Position numbers and translations under genes: made by a program. The notes beneath the pieces were generated by a model. It was not told the DNA's origin and made no database searches. It saw nothing but the letters and a program-made list of their open reading frames with translations. A DNA stretch of 64,000 nucleotides from Roseicyclus sp. (GTDB lineage: Bacteria > Pseudomonadota > Alphaproteobacteria > Rhodobacterales > Rhodobacteraceae), in NCBI GenBank assembly GCA_018401055.1, contig JAGYLB010000110.1, positions 112,086 through 176,085 on the forward strand, read 5' to 3'. This document shows positions 38,477 through 47,082 of the stretch, piece by piece; the stretch's first letter is position 1, and every line of letters begins with the position of its first letter.

Positions 38477-39318
38477 GGGGGAATGAGGCCGCCGGGAAGC
38501 CGCTTTTCGAACGCATCGGGATGGATGTGGGCCGCTGCCTCGCGGTCGAGGATGCGATCCGCTGGGCTGCCGCCAACGACGTGCGTTTTCTCGATGTGCA
38601 GACCGATCTGGCACCCAATGCCATGGCCACGATGATGGCGCGCGCGCCCGCCATCCGCGATCTGTGCGAGCAAACCGGCGTGGTGCTGGGCCTGCATACC
38701 CTGTCCGCCGTGAACGTGGCCGAGGTTTCGCCTTTTGTGACAGAGGCCGTGGATTCCTATCTGCGCGCCTATGTGGACCTGGCCAAGGCGACGGGCGCGG
38801 GCTGGGTGATCGTGCATGCGGGCAACCATTTCACAGCCGATTACCAGATGCGGCGCGAGGCGGGGCTGGAGCGGCTCAAGCGCACGGTCGGCTATGCCGA
38901 AAGCCAGGACGTCCTCCTGCTTTTGGAGAACACCAACCGCGAGCCCCAGCATGCCGAGGTGAATTACCTGTGCACCACGCTCGAGGAATGTCTGTGGTAT
39001 TTCGACAACCTTAGGTCCGAGCATCTGGGAATGGCGTTCACCGCCAATCACGCGCATCTCTATCCCGAAGGTGTTGCGGGCTTTGTGGAGGCGCTTGATT
39101 TCACCCGTTGCCGCGAAGTCCGCTTGGCCGATTGCCACGGCACATACGAAGAGCACTTGAACCCTGGGGAAGGCTCGATGGATTTCGCCGACATGTTCCG
39201 TCGGATCGAGGCCAAGGGCTTCACCGGCCATTACATGAACCAGTTCGGAAGCCTTGACGATATGCTGGAAGGGCGGCGCTATCTCGTGGATGTTGCCCGC
39301 CGGGTCGGCGTGGTCTGA
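38473..39318 (+). CDS. Sugar phosphate isomerase/epimerase-like TIM-barrel protein
   Basis: 281 residues of the AP-endonuclease-2-like TIM barrel: DVGRCLAVEDAIRWAAAND, LGLHTLSAVNVAEVSP, GWVIVHAGNHFTADYQMR, LLLENTNREPQHAE (metal Glu), MAFTANHAHLYPEGVAGF, VRLADCHGTYEEHLNPGEGSMDFADMF (His/Glu metal ligands). Members isomerise or cleave sugars and polyols such as inosose. It begins at ATG 38473 overlapping the methyltransferase stop, and its last 40 bases overlap the convergent GntR gene. Confidence 0.88.
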   Translation: MRGNEAAGKPLFERIGMDVGRCLAVEDAIRWAAANDVRFLDVQTDLAPNAMATMMARAPAIRDLCEQTGVVLGLHTLSAVNVAEVSPFVTEAVDSYLRAYVDLAKATGAGWVIVHAGNHFTADYQMRREAGLERLKRTVGYAESQDVLLLLENTNREPQHAEVNYLCTTLEECLWYFDNLRSEHLGMAFTANHAHLYPEGVAGFVEALDFTRCREVRLADCHGTYEEHLNPGEGSMDFADMFRRIEAKGFTGHYMNQFGSLDDMLEGRRYLVDVARRVGVV

Positions 39319-40022
39319 ACAGCGCTGTTTTCAGCAGCGACGCCGTCATGGCTGGCCTTGCTTGCGTCGAGCGACGCGATGAGAGTGGTAAAGCGCTCCC
39401 CCATCAAGGCCACATGGTCGCGCATTTCCGCCCCGGCGCCATCGGCATCCCCCGCCGCGATCGCATCTGCGATCCGCTGGTGTTCCTGGAGCGAGGCACG
39501 GATGCGATCGCGCGCGCGCAACTGCATGCGGCGGTAGGGTTTGAGCCGCTTTTGCAGGTTGGTCGCCTGCTCCATAAGGAATTCGTTCTGGCTGGCCTGC
39601 CGGATGCGCGCGTGAAACACCTCGTTGGTGTCGTAATATTCGTTGATGTCCTTTTCGGCTGCCGCCTTGAGGCACGCTTCATGCGCGGCCGTGATCTGCT
39701 CCAGCGCTTCGTCGGTTACGCGACGCGCGGCGAGACGCGCGCACATCGACTCAAGCTCAGCCATTACGTCGAACATTTCCATCAACTGCCGCGGACCGAT
39801 CTCGACGACGACAGCTCCGCGACGAGGCCGGAACTCGACCAGGCCATTGGCGGCCAGTTGGAGCAAGGCTTCGCGGATCGGGGTTCTGGATACCCCAAAG
39901 CGATCCGCCAGCTGAGCCTCTTCCAGCCGCTTGCCTGGTCGCAACAGGCCCGTGAGGATCTCCTCTTCAAGTTCGTCGCGCAATTCATCTGATCGTTTCA
40001 AAGAACGAAACTCCAAGGACAT
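39279..40022 (-). CDS. GntR-family transcriptional regulator (FCD/FadR subgroup)
   Basis: 247 residues from ATG 40020-40022 (MSLEFRSLKRSDELRDELEEEI); an ATG 18 bases earlier is also possible. N-terminal winged helix: LTGLLRPGKRLEEAQLADRFGVSRTPIREALLQLAANGLVE. C-terminal FCD domain: LESMCARLAARR, FHARIRQASQNEFLMEQ, and EHQRIADAIAAGDADGA with Asp/His ligand positions. It is divergent from malonyl-CoA decarboxylase, across a region with a palindrome at 40088-40103, so it probably controls that gene and itself, and perhaps the TRAP set. Confidence 0.92.
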   Translation of the reverse strand: MSLEFRSLKRSDELRDELEEEILTGLLRPGKRLEEAQLADRFGVSRTPIREALLQLAANGLVEFRPRRGAVVVEIGPRQLMEMFDVMAELESMCARLAARRVTDEALEQITAAHEACLKAAAEKDINEYYDTNEVFHARIRQASQNEFLMEQATNLQKRLKPYRRMQLRARDRIRASLQEHQRIADAIAAGDADGAGAEMRDHVALMGERFTTLIASLDASKASHDGVAAENSAVQTTPTRRATSTR

Positions 40023-40087
40023 CCAGCTCTCGGAGCGCATTCTATGTTGAACCGGGCACGGGTGCAAACCTCCTCTTGTGCGCAAAA

Positions 40088-40103
40088 ATGCATAATTCTG
40101 CAT
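40088..40103. promoter_or_regulatory. Putative GntR operator (palindrome) in the divergent promoter
   Basis: The sequence atgcataattctgcat is a 5-6-5 palindrome (ATGCA/TGCAT) in an AT-rich stretch between the GntR gene and malonyl-CoA decarboxylase. Size, symmetry and place suit a FadR-type operator. A related half-site (tgtgtgcaac) lies 20 bases downstream. Confidence 0.55.
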
Positions 40104-40208
40104 ACAAAAAATTTGATGTTGTGTGCAACGTATGTGATCATGCGAAGGCGGTGCTTGACATCTCGCCAGCAGATTTCGCCGGCCAACAACCCAAGAGACG
40201 AAAGGCAA

Positions 40209-41519
40209 ATGAGAGCATCCAGCCTTTTTACCGATTTATTGTCCCGCGTCGCGGATGTCGGGCGGGCCTTGACGTCTACCGATGTGGCAACTGCCAGTCT
40301 CGTCGACCAATGTGCGGCACTCTTGGCGGGGCGCGGCGAAGCAACCGAGCTTGCCCTGGCGCGCCAGATCCTCGACAGTTTCGGGCAACTCGACATGGCC
40401 GGGAAACGCGCTTTCTTTAGCGATATCGTCCAGCGTTTTGGCGTCGATCAGACCGCGCTTGATCGCGCAATGGCGCAGTACGAGGCGGATCGCAGCGCGA
40501 CCAACGCGCGGGCCCTTCACTTTGCCAGCGAGCCCCGTAGCCAAGAGCTCATCCGACGGCTGAACCGGGCGCCGGCGGCCACGCAAGACGTGGTCGCGAT
40601 GCGCGACGCGCTGTTGACAGCGATCCGGTCCGATCCGTCTTTGCGTCCGCTCGATGCGGATTTCCAGCATCTGCTGAGTTCCTGGTTCAACCGCGGCTTC
40701 CTCGAACTACGCCGGATAGACTGGTCCACACCCGCCGAAACCCTCGAGCGCATCATCGGCTACGAGGCGGTGCATGCGATCAACGGCTGGGACGACCTGC
40801 GCGGCCGTGTGGCATCGCCCGACAGGCGGCTCTATGGATTTTTCCATCCTGCGATGCGGGCCGACCCCGTGATTTTCGTCGAAGTGGCGCTCGATCACGA
40901 GATCCCCGCAGCCATCGGCCCCTTGCTCGATGCGGGCCGCACGCCGCAGGACCCCGCGAAGATGACAACCGCGGTGTTCTACTCCATCTCGAACTGCCAG
41001 AACGGTCTGCGCGGGGTTTCCTTCGGCAACTTCCTGATCAAGCAGGTCGTCGAGGTTCTGCGCCACGAATTTCCGGCTTTGCGCACATTTGTCACCCTGT
41101 CGCCCTTGCCCGGTTTGCGGCGCTGGGTCGCCGGCGAACTCGCAAAGCCGCGCGCCGGCGTCCTGACCGAGGCGCAGATCGCGGCCGTCTCGGACCCCGC
41201 CGGGAAGGGCACCTTGAACGCCACGCCCCCGCCTGCCGATATCGCGCTGGAACTGGCCGCACGCTACCTCGTCCTTGCCCGGACCGAGACCGGACAGATC
41301 GTCGATCCCGTGGCGCGCTTTCACCTCGGCAACGGGGCGCGCCTCGAGCGCATCAACGTCGATGCCGACGCCTCCGTCCGCGGGCAGGAGCAGTCATGGG
41401 GGGTGATGGTCAACTATCTCTATGATCTTGGCACCATAGAACGAAACCACGAGGCCTTCGCCAACAAGGGCGAGCTGATCGCTGCGCCGGTCGTGCACAA
41501 GCTGGCGCGCAAGCAGTGA
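40209..41519 (+). CDS. Malonyl-CoA decarboxylase
   Basis: 436 residues from ATG 40209. It matches the single-polypeptide MCD family: an N-terminal helical domain (about residues 1-140), HLLSSWFNRGFLELRRIDWSTPAETLERII, RRLYGFFHPAMRADPVIFVEVAL, FYSISNCQNGLRGVSFGNFLIKQVVE, FVTLSPLPGLRRWV with the catalytic Ser, and VARFHLGNGARLERINVDADAS with the catalytic His. It turns malonyl-CoA into acetyl-CoA and CO2. With a divergent GntR gene and a TRAP importer nearby, this resembles the Mat-type malonate use arrangement, but no malonyl-CoA synthetase is seen. Confidence 0.95.
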   Translation: MRASSLFTDLLSRVADVGRALTSTDVATASLVDQCAALLAGRGEATELALARQILDSFGQLDMAGKRAFFSDIVQRFGVDQTALDRAMAQYEADRSATNARALHFASEPRSQELIRRLNRAPAATQDVVAMRDALLTAIRSDPSLRPLDADFQHLLSSWFNRGFLELRRIDWSTPAETLERIIGYEAVHAINGWDDLRGRVASPDRRLYGFFHPAMRADPVIFVEVALDHEIPAAIGPLLDAGRTPQDPAKMTTAVFYSISNCQNGLRGVSFGNFLIKQVVEVLRHEFPALRTFVTLSPLPGLRRWVAGELAKPRAGVLTEAQIAAVSDPAGKGTLNATPPPADIALELAARYLVLARTETGQIVDPVARFHLGNGARLERINVDADASVRGQEQSWGVMVNYLYDLGTIERNHEAFANKGELIAAPVVHKLARKQ

Positions 41520-41847
41520 CAGAAGGTGTGGCAATGTCAGGCAGCAACCAATTTTCGAAACCCTGCGCTTGGAGTTTCCAGGCCGCGTCGATGGAGCCCT
41601 TGACGAGCTTCCGTAGGGACAGAAACCAAACTAGGGTGCGCTGTTGCGCGACGCCGCAAACCTGGCGTTGATGCTGGCAGGCCTGAACGAGACCGACAAG
41701 AAAACCTCCAACTCTCATGACCGCGAAAAGCGGACTGGCACCGTGGGGATGCCGCTTGCGGGGGCGAGTGCCGCATCGTCCATCTTGCGATAGGCAGTGC
41801 TCTGACCCCCGAATACTGGACCGTTTGAAGCTGGAGTTTTCCGCACA
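41520..41847. other. Stretch without identifiable gene
   Basis: About 330 bases between malonyl-CoA decarboxylase and the 228-base duplication. Short frames on both strands lack family signals. It probably holds decayed DNA. No terminator with a U-run was seen directly behind the decarboxylase gene. Confidence 0.5.
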
Positions 41848-42075
41848 ATCTGCCCTTGGTCGTTACAGAAGCTGTCTAACCTGACGGCATCGCAGTACAA
41901 TCGGTAGTGTTCGGCGGCAGATGGGCCGTGGTTCACCAAGCACCCACGTGCCATGCTATGGGACAAGTCAGACCCCGGTCGCATCCAGGCGATCACGGGT
42001 AGAGATCAACCATCTGAGGCGCGCACTGCCCTGCGCGTCTACGGGAGTGTTGTGCCAGAAAACTGGTAGCGGAGG
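41848..42075 (+). repeat. 228-base duplication, left copy, ending in a tRNA-Met 3' end fragment
   Basis: Matches 61574-61801 without gaps over 228 bases at about 86% identity by eye. The last 12 bases (tggtagcggagg, 42064-42075) are the complement of the tRNA-Met acceptor end and CCA. The tRNA body does not continue here: instead the 28-base repeat follows. The block looks like the right end of a unit with its attachment site. Confidence 0.85.
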
Positions 42076-42097
42076 TCCGTTCCGGTCAAATGCCGAC
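42070..42097 (+). repeat. Copy B of the 28-base three-copy repeat
   Basis: Identical over 28 bases to 28821-28848 and 50748-50775. Directly preceded by the tRNA-like 12-mer. Starting cggaggtccgttccggtcaa. The region 42098-42401 behind it has no gene I can identify. Confidence 0.9.
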
Positions 42098-42401
42098 ACT
42101 CCAGATAGTTCACATAGTTGTTTGAGTTCAGAAGCCTGAAAGCCACTTCACGATCAAGGCCGAGATCGCCGAACGACTGGCGCGAGCACGCGGGCAGCCC
42201 GTCTATCGGCTCGCTGCATTTCCAAAAGATCTGGAACCAACTGGCGATCGCTCGGCCCGACATGTTCGACTTACCCTTTGCAGGTGCAGCGACGATTGTT
42301 CTGGACAGCGCCCGTCGTCGCACCGAACCTCGTTCCATCATCCTGCGGCATCCGCCTCAGACCAGCGGGTGCCATCCATCCTACAAGAGGGGGAGGAAGC
42401 C

Positions 42402-42695
42402 ATGTGTGAAGTCTTTGCCGGACAGGACCCGCACCGCTACGCCCTGACGACGCGGCGGCTCAGGATCAATGGACAGAGCACCAGCATAAGGTTGGAGAAC
42501 GCGTTCTGGGACATTCTCGATCAGATCTCGACCCATGACGGGCTGAGCACGCCCGCCTTCATCTCGCAGTTGCATTCCGAAGTGCTGATCTTGCGCGGCG
42601 AGCCGCCGAATTTCACCTCGCTGCTGCGCACGGCCTGCCTTGTGTTCATGGCCTCGGGCAATCGCCCGCAGGCGGCGCAACTGGCCGCGGAATAG
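42402..42695 (+). CDS. Ribbon-helix-helix domain protein
   Basis: 97 residues from ATG 42402, preceded by a good ribosome site (gaggaagcc). The core TTRRLRINGQSTSIRLENAFWDILDQIS resembles the RHH_4 family, with the first strand (STSIRLE) that would pair in a dimer and insert into DNA, followed by GLSTPAFISQLHSEVL and LLRTACLVFMAS. Small proteins of this kind in alphaproteobacteria are DNA-binding regulators or antitoxin-like proteins. No toxin gene lies beside it. A hairpin follows 21 bases after the stop. Confidence 0.8.
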   Translation: MCEVFAGQDPHRYALTTRRLRINGQSTSIRLENAFWDILDQISTHDGLSTPAFISQLHSEVLILRGEPPNFTSLLRTACLVFMASGNRPQAAQLAAE

Positions 42696-42716
42696 CGAGG
42701 CGATCACCAGTGTGCC

Positions 42717-42738
42717 GGGTAGTATCCTGATACTACCC
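42717..42738 (+). terminator. Hairpin between the RHH and VOC genes
   Basis: A perfect 9-base stem (gggtagtat/atactaccc) with the 4-base loop cctg. No U-run follows. It could act as a weak terminator or as an operator for the RHH protein. Confidence 0.55.
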
Positions 42739-42797
42739 GCCGCCAGCTACATCCGAGTCACTTCTCTCGATCCCCAAGCAACGGACAGGAGGGCGCA

Positions 42798-43174
42798 TTG
42801 GCCAAGGCAATCCACAGCATGATCCGCGTGCTGGACGAGGCGCGGTCGGTCGCCTTTTACCGCGAGGCCTTTGGCCTGACGGTGGCGGACCGGCTCGATT
42901 TTCCGGATTTCACGTTGGTCTATCTGGCGAACGCGGAAAGCACGTTCGAGCTGGAACTGACCATCAACAAGGGCCGGACCGACCCCTATGTCCTTGGTGA
43001 CGGCTATGGCCATTTCGCGGTCTCCGTCGTGGATGCCGCCGCCGAACATGCGCGCTTCGAAACCGCAGGCCTCGCCCCGCGCAAGCTGGTGGATTTCGCC
43101 CCCGCGGGCGCGGTGATAGCGCGCTTCTTCTTCGTCACGCAGACCCGGACGGCTACCAGATCGAGGTACTGTAG
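42798..43174 (+). pseudogene. VOC (glyoxalase/lactoylglutathione lyase-like) protein, frameshift near the end
   Basis: About 125 residues from TTG 42798, with CAGGAGG ideally spaced upstream, to TAG 43172-43174. VOC fold signs: KAIHSMIRVLDEARSVAFYREAFGLTVADRLDF, STFELELTIN (metal Glu), GYGHFAVSVVDA (metal His) and, after a one-base shift near 43133, DPDGYQIEVL with the last Glu ligand. It is lactoylglutathione lyase-like in sequence but without its full motif set, so a general VOC isomerase or lyase is the safe call. It is probably cotranscribed with the GMC pair. Confidence 0.82.
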
Positions 43175-43246
43175 AGAGGCGGCCGGTTCCAGTGACCGGC
43201 CAGAGGCAGTGCGGAGGCACCGCTGATTTTCAAGGGAGGAACTACC

Positions 43247-43766
43247 ATGAGCAAGCCACAGACCACACGTGGTCTGACACGTCGCCAGCTTCTGGCACGC
43301 GCCAGCGCCGCAGGCGCCTTTGTCCTCGGGCGGGCTTCGTCGCCGCCCCGATGCGGCTTGGGCGATCGAAACTACCCATCTCGACCCCGAAACCTTCGCG
43401 ACGCTGGTGCAGATGGCGCGCGACATCTACCCGCACGATCACGTCGCCGACGAATTTTACGTCGTGGCCGTGCGCGGCTACGACAGCGCCGAACAAGCCG
43501 AGGCGATCACCGCAGGCATTCAGGCGCTTGATGCCGCAGCCCGTGGCCGGGGTTTCCCGAGCTATCTGGGGACTGGATGGGAACGCGACCGCGTCGACAT
43601 CCTGCGCAGCATGGAGGACGGCGCGTTCTTCCAGCAGATCCGCGGCGGTCTGGTGACCGGCCTCTACAACCAGAAGGCGGTATGGCCGCTCTTTGGCTAT
43701 GAGGGCGAGAGCTTCAGCCAGGGTGGATACCTCTACCGTGGCTTCGACGACATCACCTGGCTGTGA
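43247..43766 (+). pseudogene. Gluconate 2-dehydrogenase subunit 3-like Tat-exported protein, frameshifted in the signal region
   Basis: About 172 residues from ATG 43247, with AAGGGAGGA upstream. It starts with a twin-arginine signal (TRRQLLARASAAGAFVLG); the frame then breaks near 43335 and resumes as DAAWAIETTHLDPETFATLVQMARDIYPHD. The mature part (QAEAITAGIQALDAAARG, FFQQIRGGLVTGLYNQKAVWPLFGYEG) fits the small subunit of GMC-type membrane dehydrogenases. It is 20 bases upstream of the GMC gene and would carry it out through Tat as a complex. Confidence 0.85.
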
Positions 43767-43786
43767 TCTGAAAGGGAGGACACACA

Positions 43787-45358
43787 ATGGCAGCTCCATT
43801 CGACCTGAACGATGACAGCGTGGTCGTCATCATCGGCACCGGCGCGGGCGGCGGCGTGCTGGCCAACGAACTGGCCCAGCGTGGCGTCAGCGTCGTGGCC
43901 CTCGAAGCCGGCGGGCGCTATCTGCCCGAGGATTACCTGAACGACGAGTGGGACAGTTTCGGGCAGCTTGCCTGGACCGACCCGCGCACCACCTCGGGCG
44001 ACTGGCGTGTCGCGCGGGATTTCTCGGGCCTGCCTGCCTGGATCGTGAAGGCCGTGGGCGGCACCACGACGCATTGGGCGGGTGCCTCGATCCGGTTCCA
44101 GCCACATGAGTGGAAGGCCGCGACGAGCTATGGAAGGGTGCAGGGTGCGAACCTGCTCGACTGGCCGATCGACGATGCCGAGATGGCGCCGTGGTACGAG
44201 CTGGCCGAAACCAAGCTGGGCGTGACCCGCACCGGCGGGCGCGAAGGCCTGCCCGGCAACAACAACTACAAGGTCTTCGAGGCGGGCGCCCGCGCCCTTG
44301 GCTACGAAGAGGTCCACACCGGCCGGATGGCGATCAACGCGGCCGATTTCGATGGCCGCCCGGCCTGCCAGCAGACGGGTTTCTGCTTTCAGGGCTGCAA
44401 ATGGGGCGCCAAGTGGTCGGCGGCCTACACCGACATCCCGCGGGGCGAGGCGACCGGCAACCTCGAGGTGCGCGAGCACGCCCATGTCGCGCGCATCTTG
44501 CATGACGACAGCGGGCTGGTCACCGGGGTCGAGTATTTCGACCGCGACGGCAACCTTCAGTTCCAGCGTGCGCGCATCGTCAGCGTCGCGGGCAATTCCT
44601 TCGAAAGCCCGCGGCTGCTACTCAACTCGGCCTCGTCCATGTTCCCTGACGGCCTAGCCAATTCCTCGGGGCAGGTCGGGCGCAACTACATGCGCCACGT
44701 CACGGGTTCGGTTTATGGCGTGTTCGACCAGCCGGTGAAGATGTGGCGCGGCACCACCATGGCGGGCATCGTTCAGGACGAGTCGCGCCACGACCCGTCG
44801 CGCGGCTTCGTTGCGGGCTACGAGCTGGAGACACTGGCGCTCGGCCTGCCCTTCATGGCGGCCTTCCTCGATCCCGGCGGTTGGGGGCGCGAGTTCACCT
44901 CGGCGCTCGACAGCTACGAGAACATGGCCGGCATGTGGATCGTGGGCGAGGACATGCCGCAGGAAACCAACCGGGTGACGCTGAACCACGACGTCACCGA
45001 CCGTTGGGGCCTGCCGGTGGCGAACGTGCATTTCGACGATCACCCCAACGACGTCGCGATGCGCAATCACGCCTATGCCCGCGGTCAGGCGATCTACGAG
45101 GCGGTGGGTGCGACCCGCACCTTCCCGACGCCGCCCTATCCATCGACGCACAACCTCGGTACCAACCGGATGTCGGAGCATGCGCGCGACGGGGTGGTGA
45201 ACCGCTGGGGCCAGACCCACGACATTGCGAACCTCTTCGTCTCGGACGGCTCGGTCTTCACCACGGGTGCCGCAGAGAACCCGACGCTGACCATCGTGGC
45301 GCTGGCGATCCGGCAGGCCGACCACATTGCGAGGCAGATGTCGGCAGGCACTCTCTGA
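43787..45358 (+). CDS. GMC-family oxidoreductase (gluconate/sugar dehydrogenase large-subunit type)
   Basis: 523 residues from ATG 43787, with AAGGGAGGA upstream. FAD-binding GTGAGGGVLANELAQRG with the Glu of ALEAGG about residues 17-48; AVGGTTTHWAGASIRF; a Cys group CQQTGFCFQGCKWGAKWS; SFESPRLLLNSAS; and the C-terminal HNLGTNRMSE (active-site His) and FVSDGSVFTTGAAENPTLTIVALA. No own signal peptide, as expected when the Tat-carrying small subunit brings it out. It oxidises a sugar or polyol and passes electrons to the respiratory chain. No cytochrome subunit is nearby. A clean terminator follows. Confidence 0.92.
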   Translation: MAAPFDLNDDSVVVIIGTGAGGGVLANELAQRGVSVVALEAGGRYLPEDYLNDEWDSFGQLAWTDPRTTSGDWRVARDFSGLPAWIVKAVGGTTTHWAGASIRFQPHEWKAATSYGRVQGANLLDWPIDDAEMAPWYELAETKLGVTRTGGREGLPGNNNYKVFEAGARALGYEEVHTGRMAINAADFDGRPACQQTGFCFQGCKWGAKWSAAYTDIPRGEATGNLEVREHAHVARILHDDSGLVTGVEYFDRDGNLQFQRARIVSVAGNSFESPRLLLNSASSMFPDGLANSSGQVGRNYMRHVTGSVYGVFDQPVKMWRGTTMAGIVQDESRHDPSRGFVAGYELETLALGLPFMAAFLDPGGWGREFTSALDSYENMAGMWIVGEDMPQETNRVTLNHDVTDRWGLPVANVHFDDHPNDVAMRNHAYARGQAIYEAVGATRTFPTPPYPSTHNLGTNRMSEHARDGVVNRWGQTHDIANLFVSDGSVFTTGAAENPTLTIVALAIRQADHIARQMSAGTL

Positions 45359-45410
45359 AAACCGACAATCCCGGGTTCCTGCAAGCCCCCGGAGCGATCA
45401 TGACCGAAAG

Positions 45411-45439
45411 GGCCGCGTTCTCCGGGACGCGGCCTTTTT
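45411..45439 (+). terminator. Rho-independent terminator after the GMC operon
   Basis: The stem ggccgcgt (45411-45418) pairs with acgcggcc (45427-45434) around an 8-base loop, followed at once by five Ts. It lies 52 bases behind the GMC stop codon, so it ends the VOC-GMC transcript. Confidence 0.9.
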
Positions 45440-45516
45440 GCGGGCAAAGCGGGGGCTGCTGTTCCGTGACCGCCCGGACAAGCAATCCCGGCAGGCCGAA
45501 CACTCCGAGTGCTCTG

Positions 45517-45639
45517 AGGCTCCGTGCCTTCGCTCAGGATGTCGAGATAGCGTCGATGGCTGCAGACCCGCCCGCGTTGGCGTCCGGTGATCTCCGTGAC
45601 GATGCCAAGGCGCTCGAGGTCGGCCTCGGTGGCGGCATC
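45517..45639 (-). pseudogene. C-terminal fragment of a Fic-family protein
   Basis: The minus-strand segment DLERLGIVTEITGRQRGRV followed by HRRYLDILSEGTEP matches the C-terminal winged-helix end of Fic/DOC proteins. The Fic catalytic motif is absent. Its frame runs on directly from the carbamoylase remnant upstream, so two unrelated relics are joined. Confidence 0.6.
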
Positions 45640-45696
45640 TCCGAAGCAGATCACGTCGCGTCCCTCCCTGCCCGGCTTCCACCGCCACGTCGCCCC

Positions 45697-46540
45697 GGCC
45701 GCTCCAAGCGCGGCCAGCATCCCCAGAAGCTCGTTCGCCCCCACCTCGAGATCCTCGGGGCGTGAGAATACGTCGGGGTAATGGATCACGCCGCCCACGC
45801 TCGGGACGGTCACGACCACCGCCGGACAGGTGCGGCCCACGGGCACTCGCGTCATGGCCGCCGATTGTGTCGAGGCGGATGGTGCCAAACCCGCGCGCGG
45901 CTACCTCCTGTTCGGCGAGGCGCACGAGGCCCGGGTCGAAGACCCCGGCCGGGCGCCGGGCGATGGCGAGGACCTCGAAGTCGACCCGCGCCGCTGCGGC
46001 GCTTTCCGCGAGCAGCGCGTTCAGCTCGCGCTCGGCCTCCTCGAGAGTGGCGGATCGGGCGCGCGCAGCTCGGTAAACATCGTCGCGCGGTCGGGGATCA
46101 TGTTGGGCGAGTCTCGGCCTCGACGACGAGCCGCCCGACGGACGTATAGCGTTCCCTGCCCCGCGCGTCCGACATGGCGCGCAGCCTGGTGATCACATGC
46201 GCCGCTCCAAGCCCAGCGTCGCGCCGCAGGGGCATCGCGGTTGGCCCGGTGTGGGCCCGTTCGCCCTTCATCGCTGCGCGGTACTTCACGGCGCCCCAGT
46301 AGCGCGCGAAGGGGCCGATGGTCAGCCCGGCCGTCTCGAGCGCGTCGTTGCCCTCGATGTGGAACTCCACCTAGGCATCCGCCCACGGGGCGGGATCGGT
46401 GCCGAGATAGCCGGTGCGCGCCAACTCGTCTCGGACGCTGCGCCCCTCGCCATCCCTGTGCAAGTGCGCATAATCGAGGTCAAGCTCGCCCGCATAGACT
46501 CCGCTTCCCAAGAGACCCGCGGACTCCCGAAAGATCCGAG
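45697..46540 (-). pseudogene. M20-type N-carbamoyl amino acid/allantoate amidohydrolase, truncated and frameshifted
   Basis: The pieces in order are LGSGVYAGELDLDYAH near 46500, VEFHIEGNDALETAGLTIG and RAHTGPTAMPLRRDAGLGAAHVI near 46200-46370, ESPNMIPDRATMFTELRAPD, then DTIGGHDASA and PSVGGVIHYPDVFSRPEDLEVGANELLGMLAAL. This is the C-terminal two thirds of a hydantoinase/carbamoylase-type M20 enzyme. The N-terminal third with the first metal ligands is missing, and several shifts plus a TAG near 46371 break the rest. It is dead. Confidence 0.7.
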
Positions 46541-47082
46541 GAGAGTCGGGGCTCAGGTCTCTGCTGATTCAGTCATGAATGTGCGGCGATGGCAGCAGCC
46601 GTGCACTCGAGCCGCGGCAGAAAGAAGAAGTTTCCAGTCTCTCGCGCCTATGAAGCTGCGATCTCCTTGAAAACGAGGGCGCCGGACTGGTCCTCCTCTA
46701 CCCGCTTGCAGCGGCGGGACTCGCGGCGGTGACGGCGCTCCGCGAGAGCGGGCACATCGCCCGCGCGGTGGGCTTGCGCGATGTAGTCGGACGCGTCCTG
46801 CCTGTCGCCGTCTGCCAGCGCTCGGATAAAAGGCGACATCTTCGGCGAGGTGACTTTCCTCACGCGGATTCTCGTTCGACCGCGGCATGAAGGCACACTT
46901 TGCGCCCGAAAGGCGCCTGGCGGCACGGTTGAAGTCCTCCCCCATGGCCTCTTCCGAAGGCGCGGTGGACGGGCGGCACGGTGACCACATCCCGATCGCG
47001 CTGCCCTTCGCCATCAATGACAACTGGCTTGACGCCCTCACCGCACAGCTGTCGCCGATGTTGACGGAGATCACTTGGACCT
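46541..47082. other. Stretch with no assignable gene
   Basis: A minus-strand frame here reads for about 140 residues (AFMPRSNENPREESHLAEDVAFYP and similar) and then runs into the carbamoylase remnant. It may be the end of another gene that was joined here, but I recognise no family. Confidence 0.4.
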
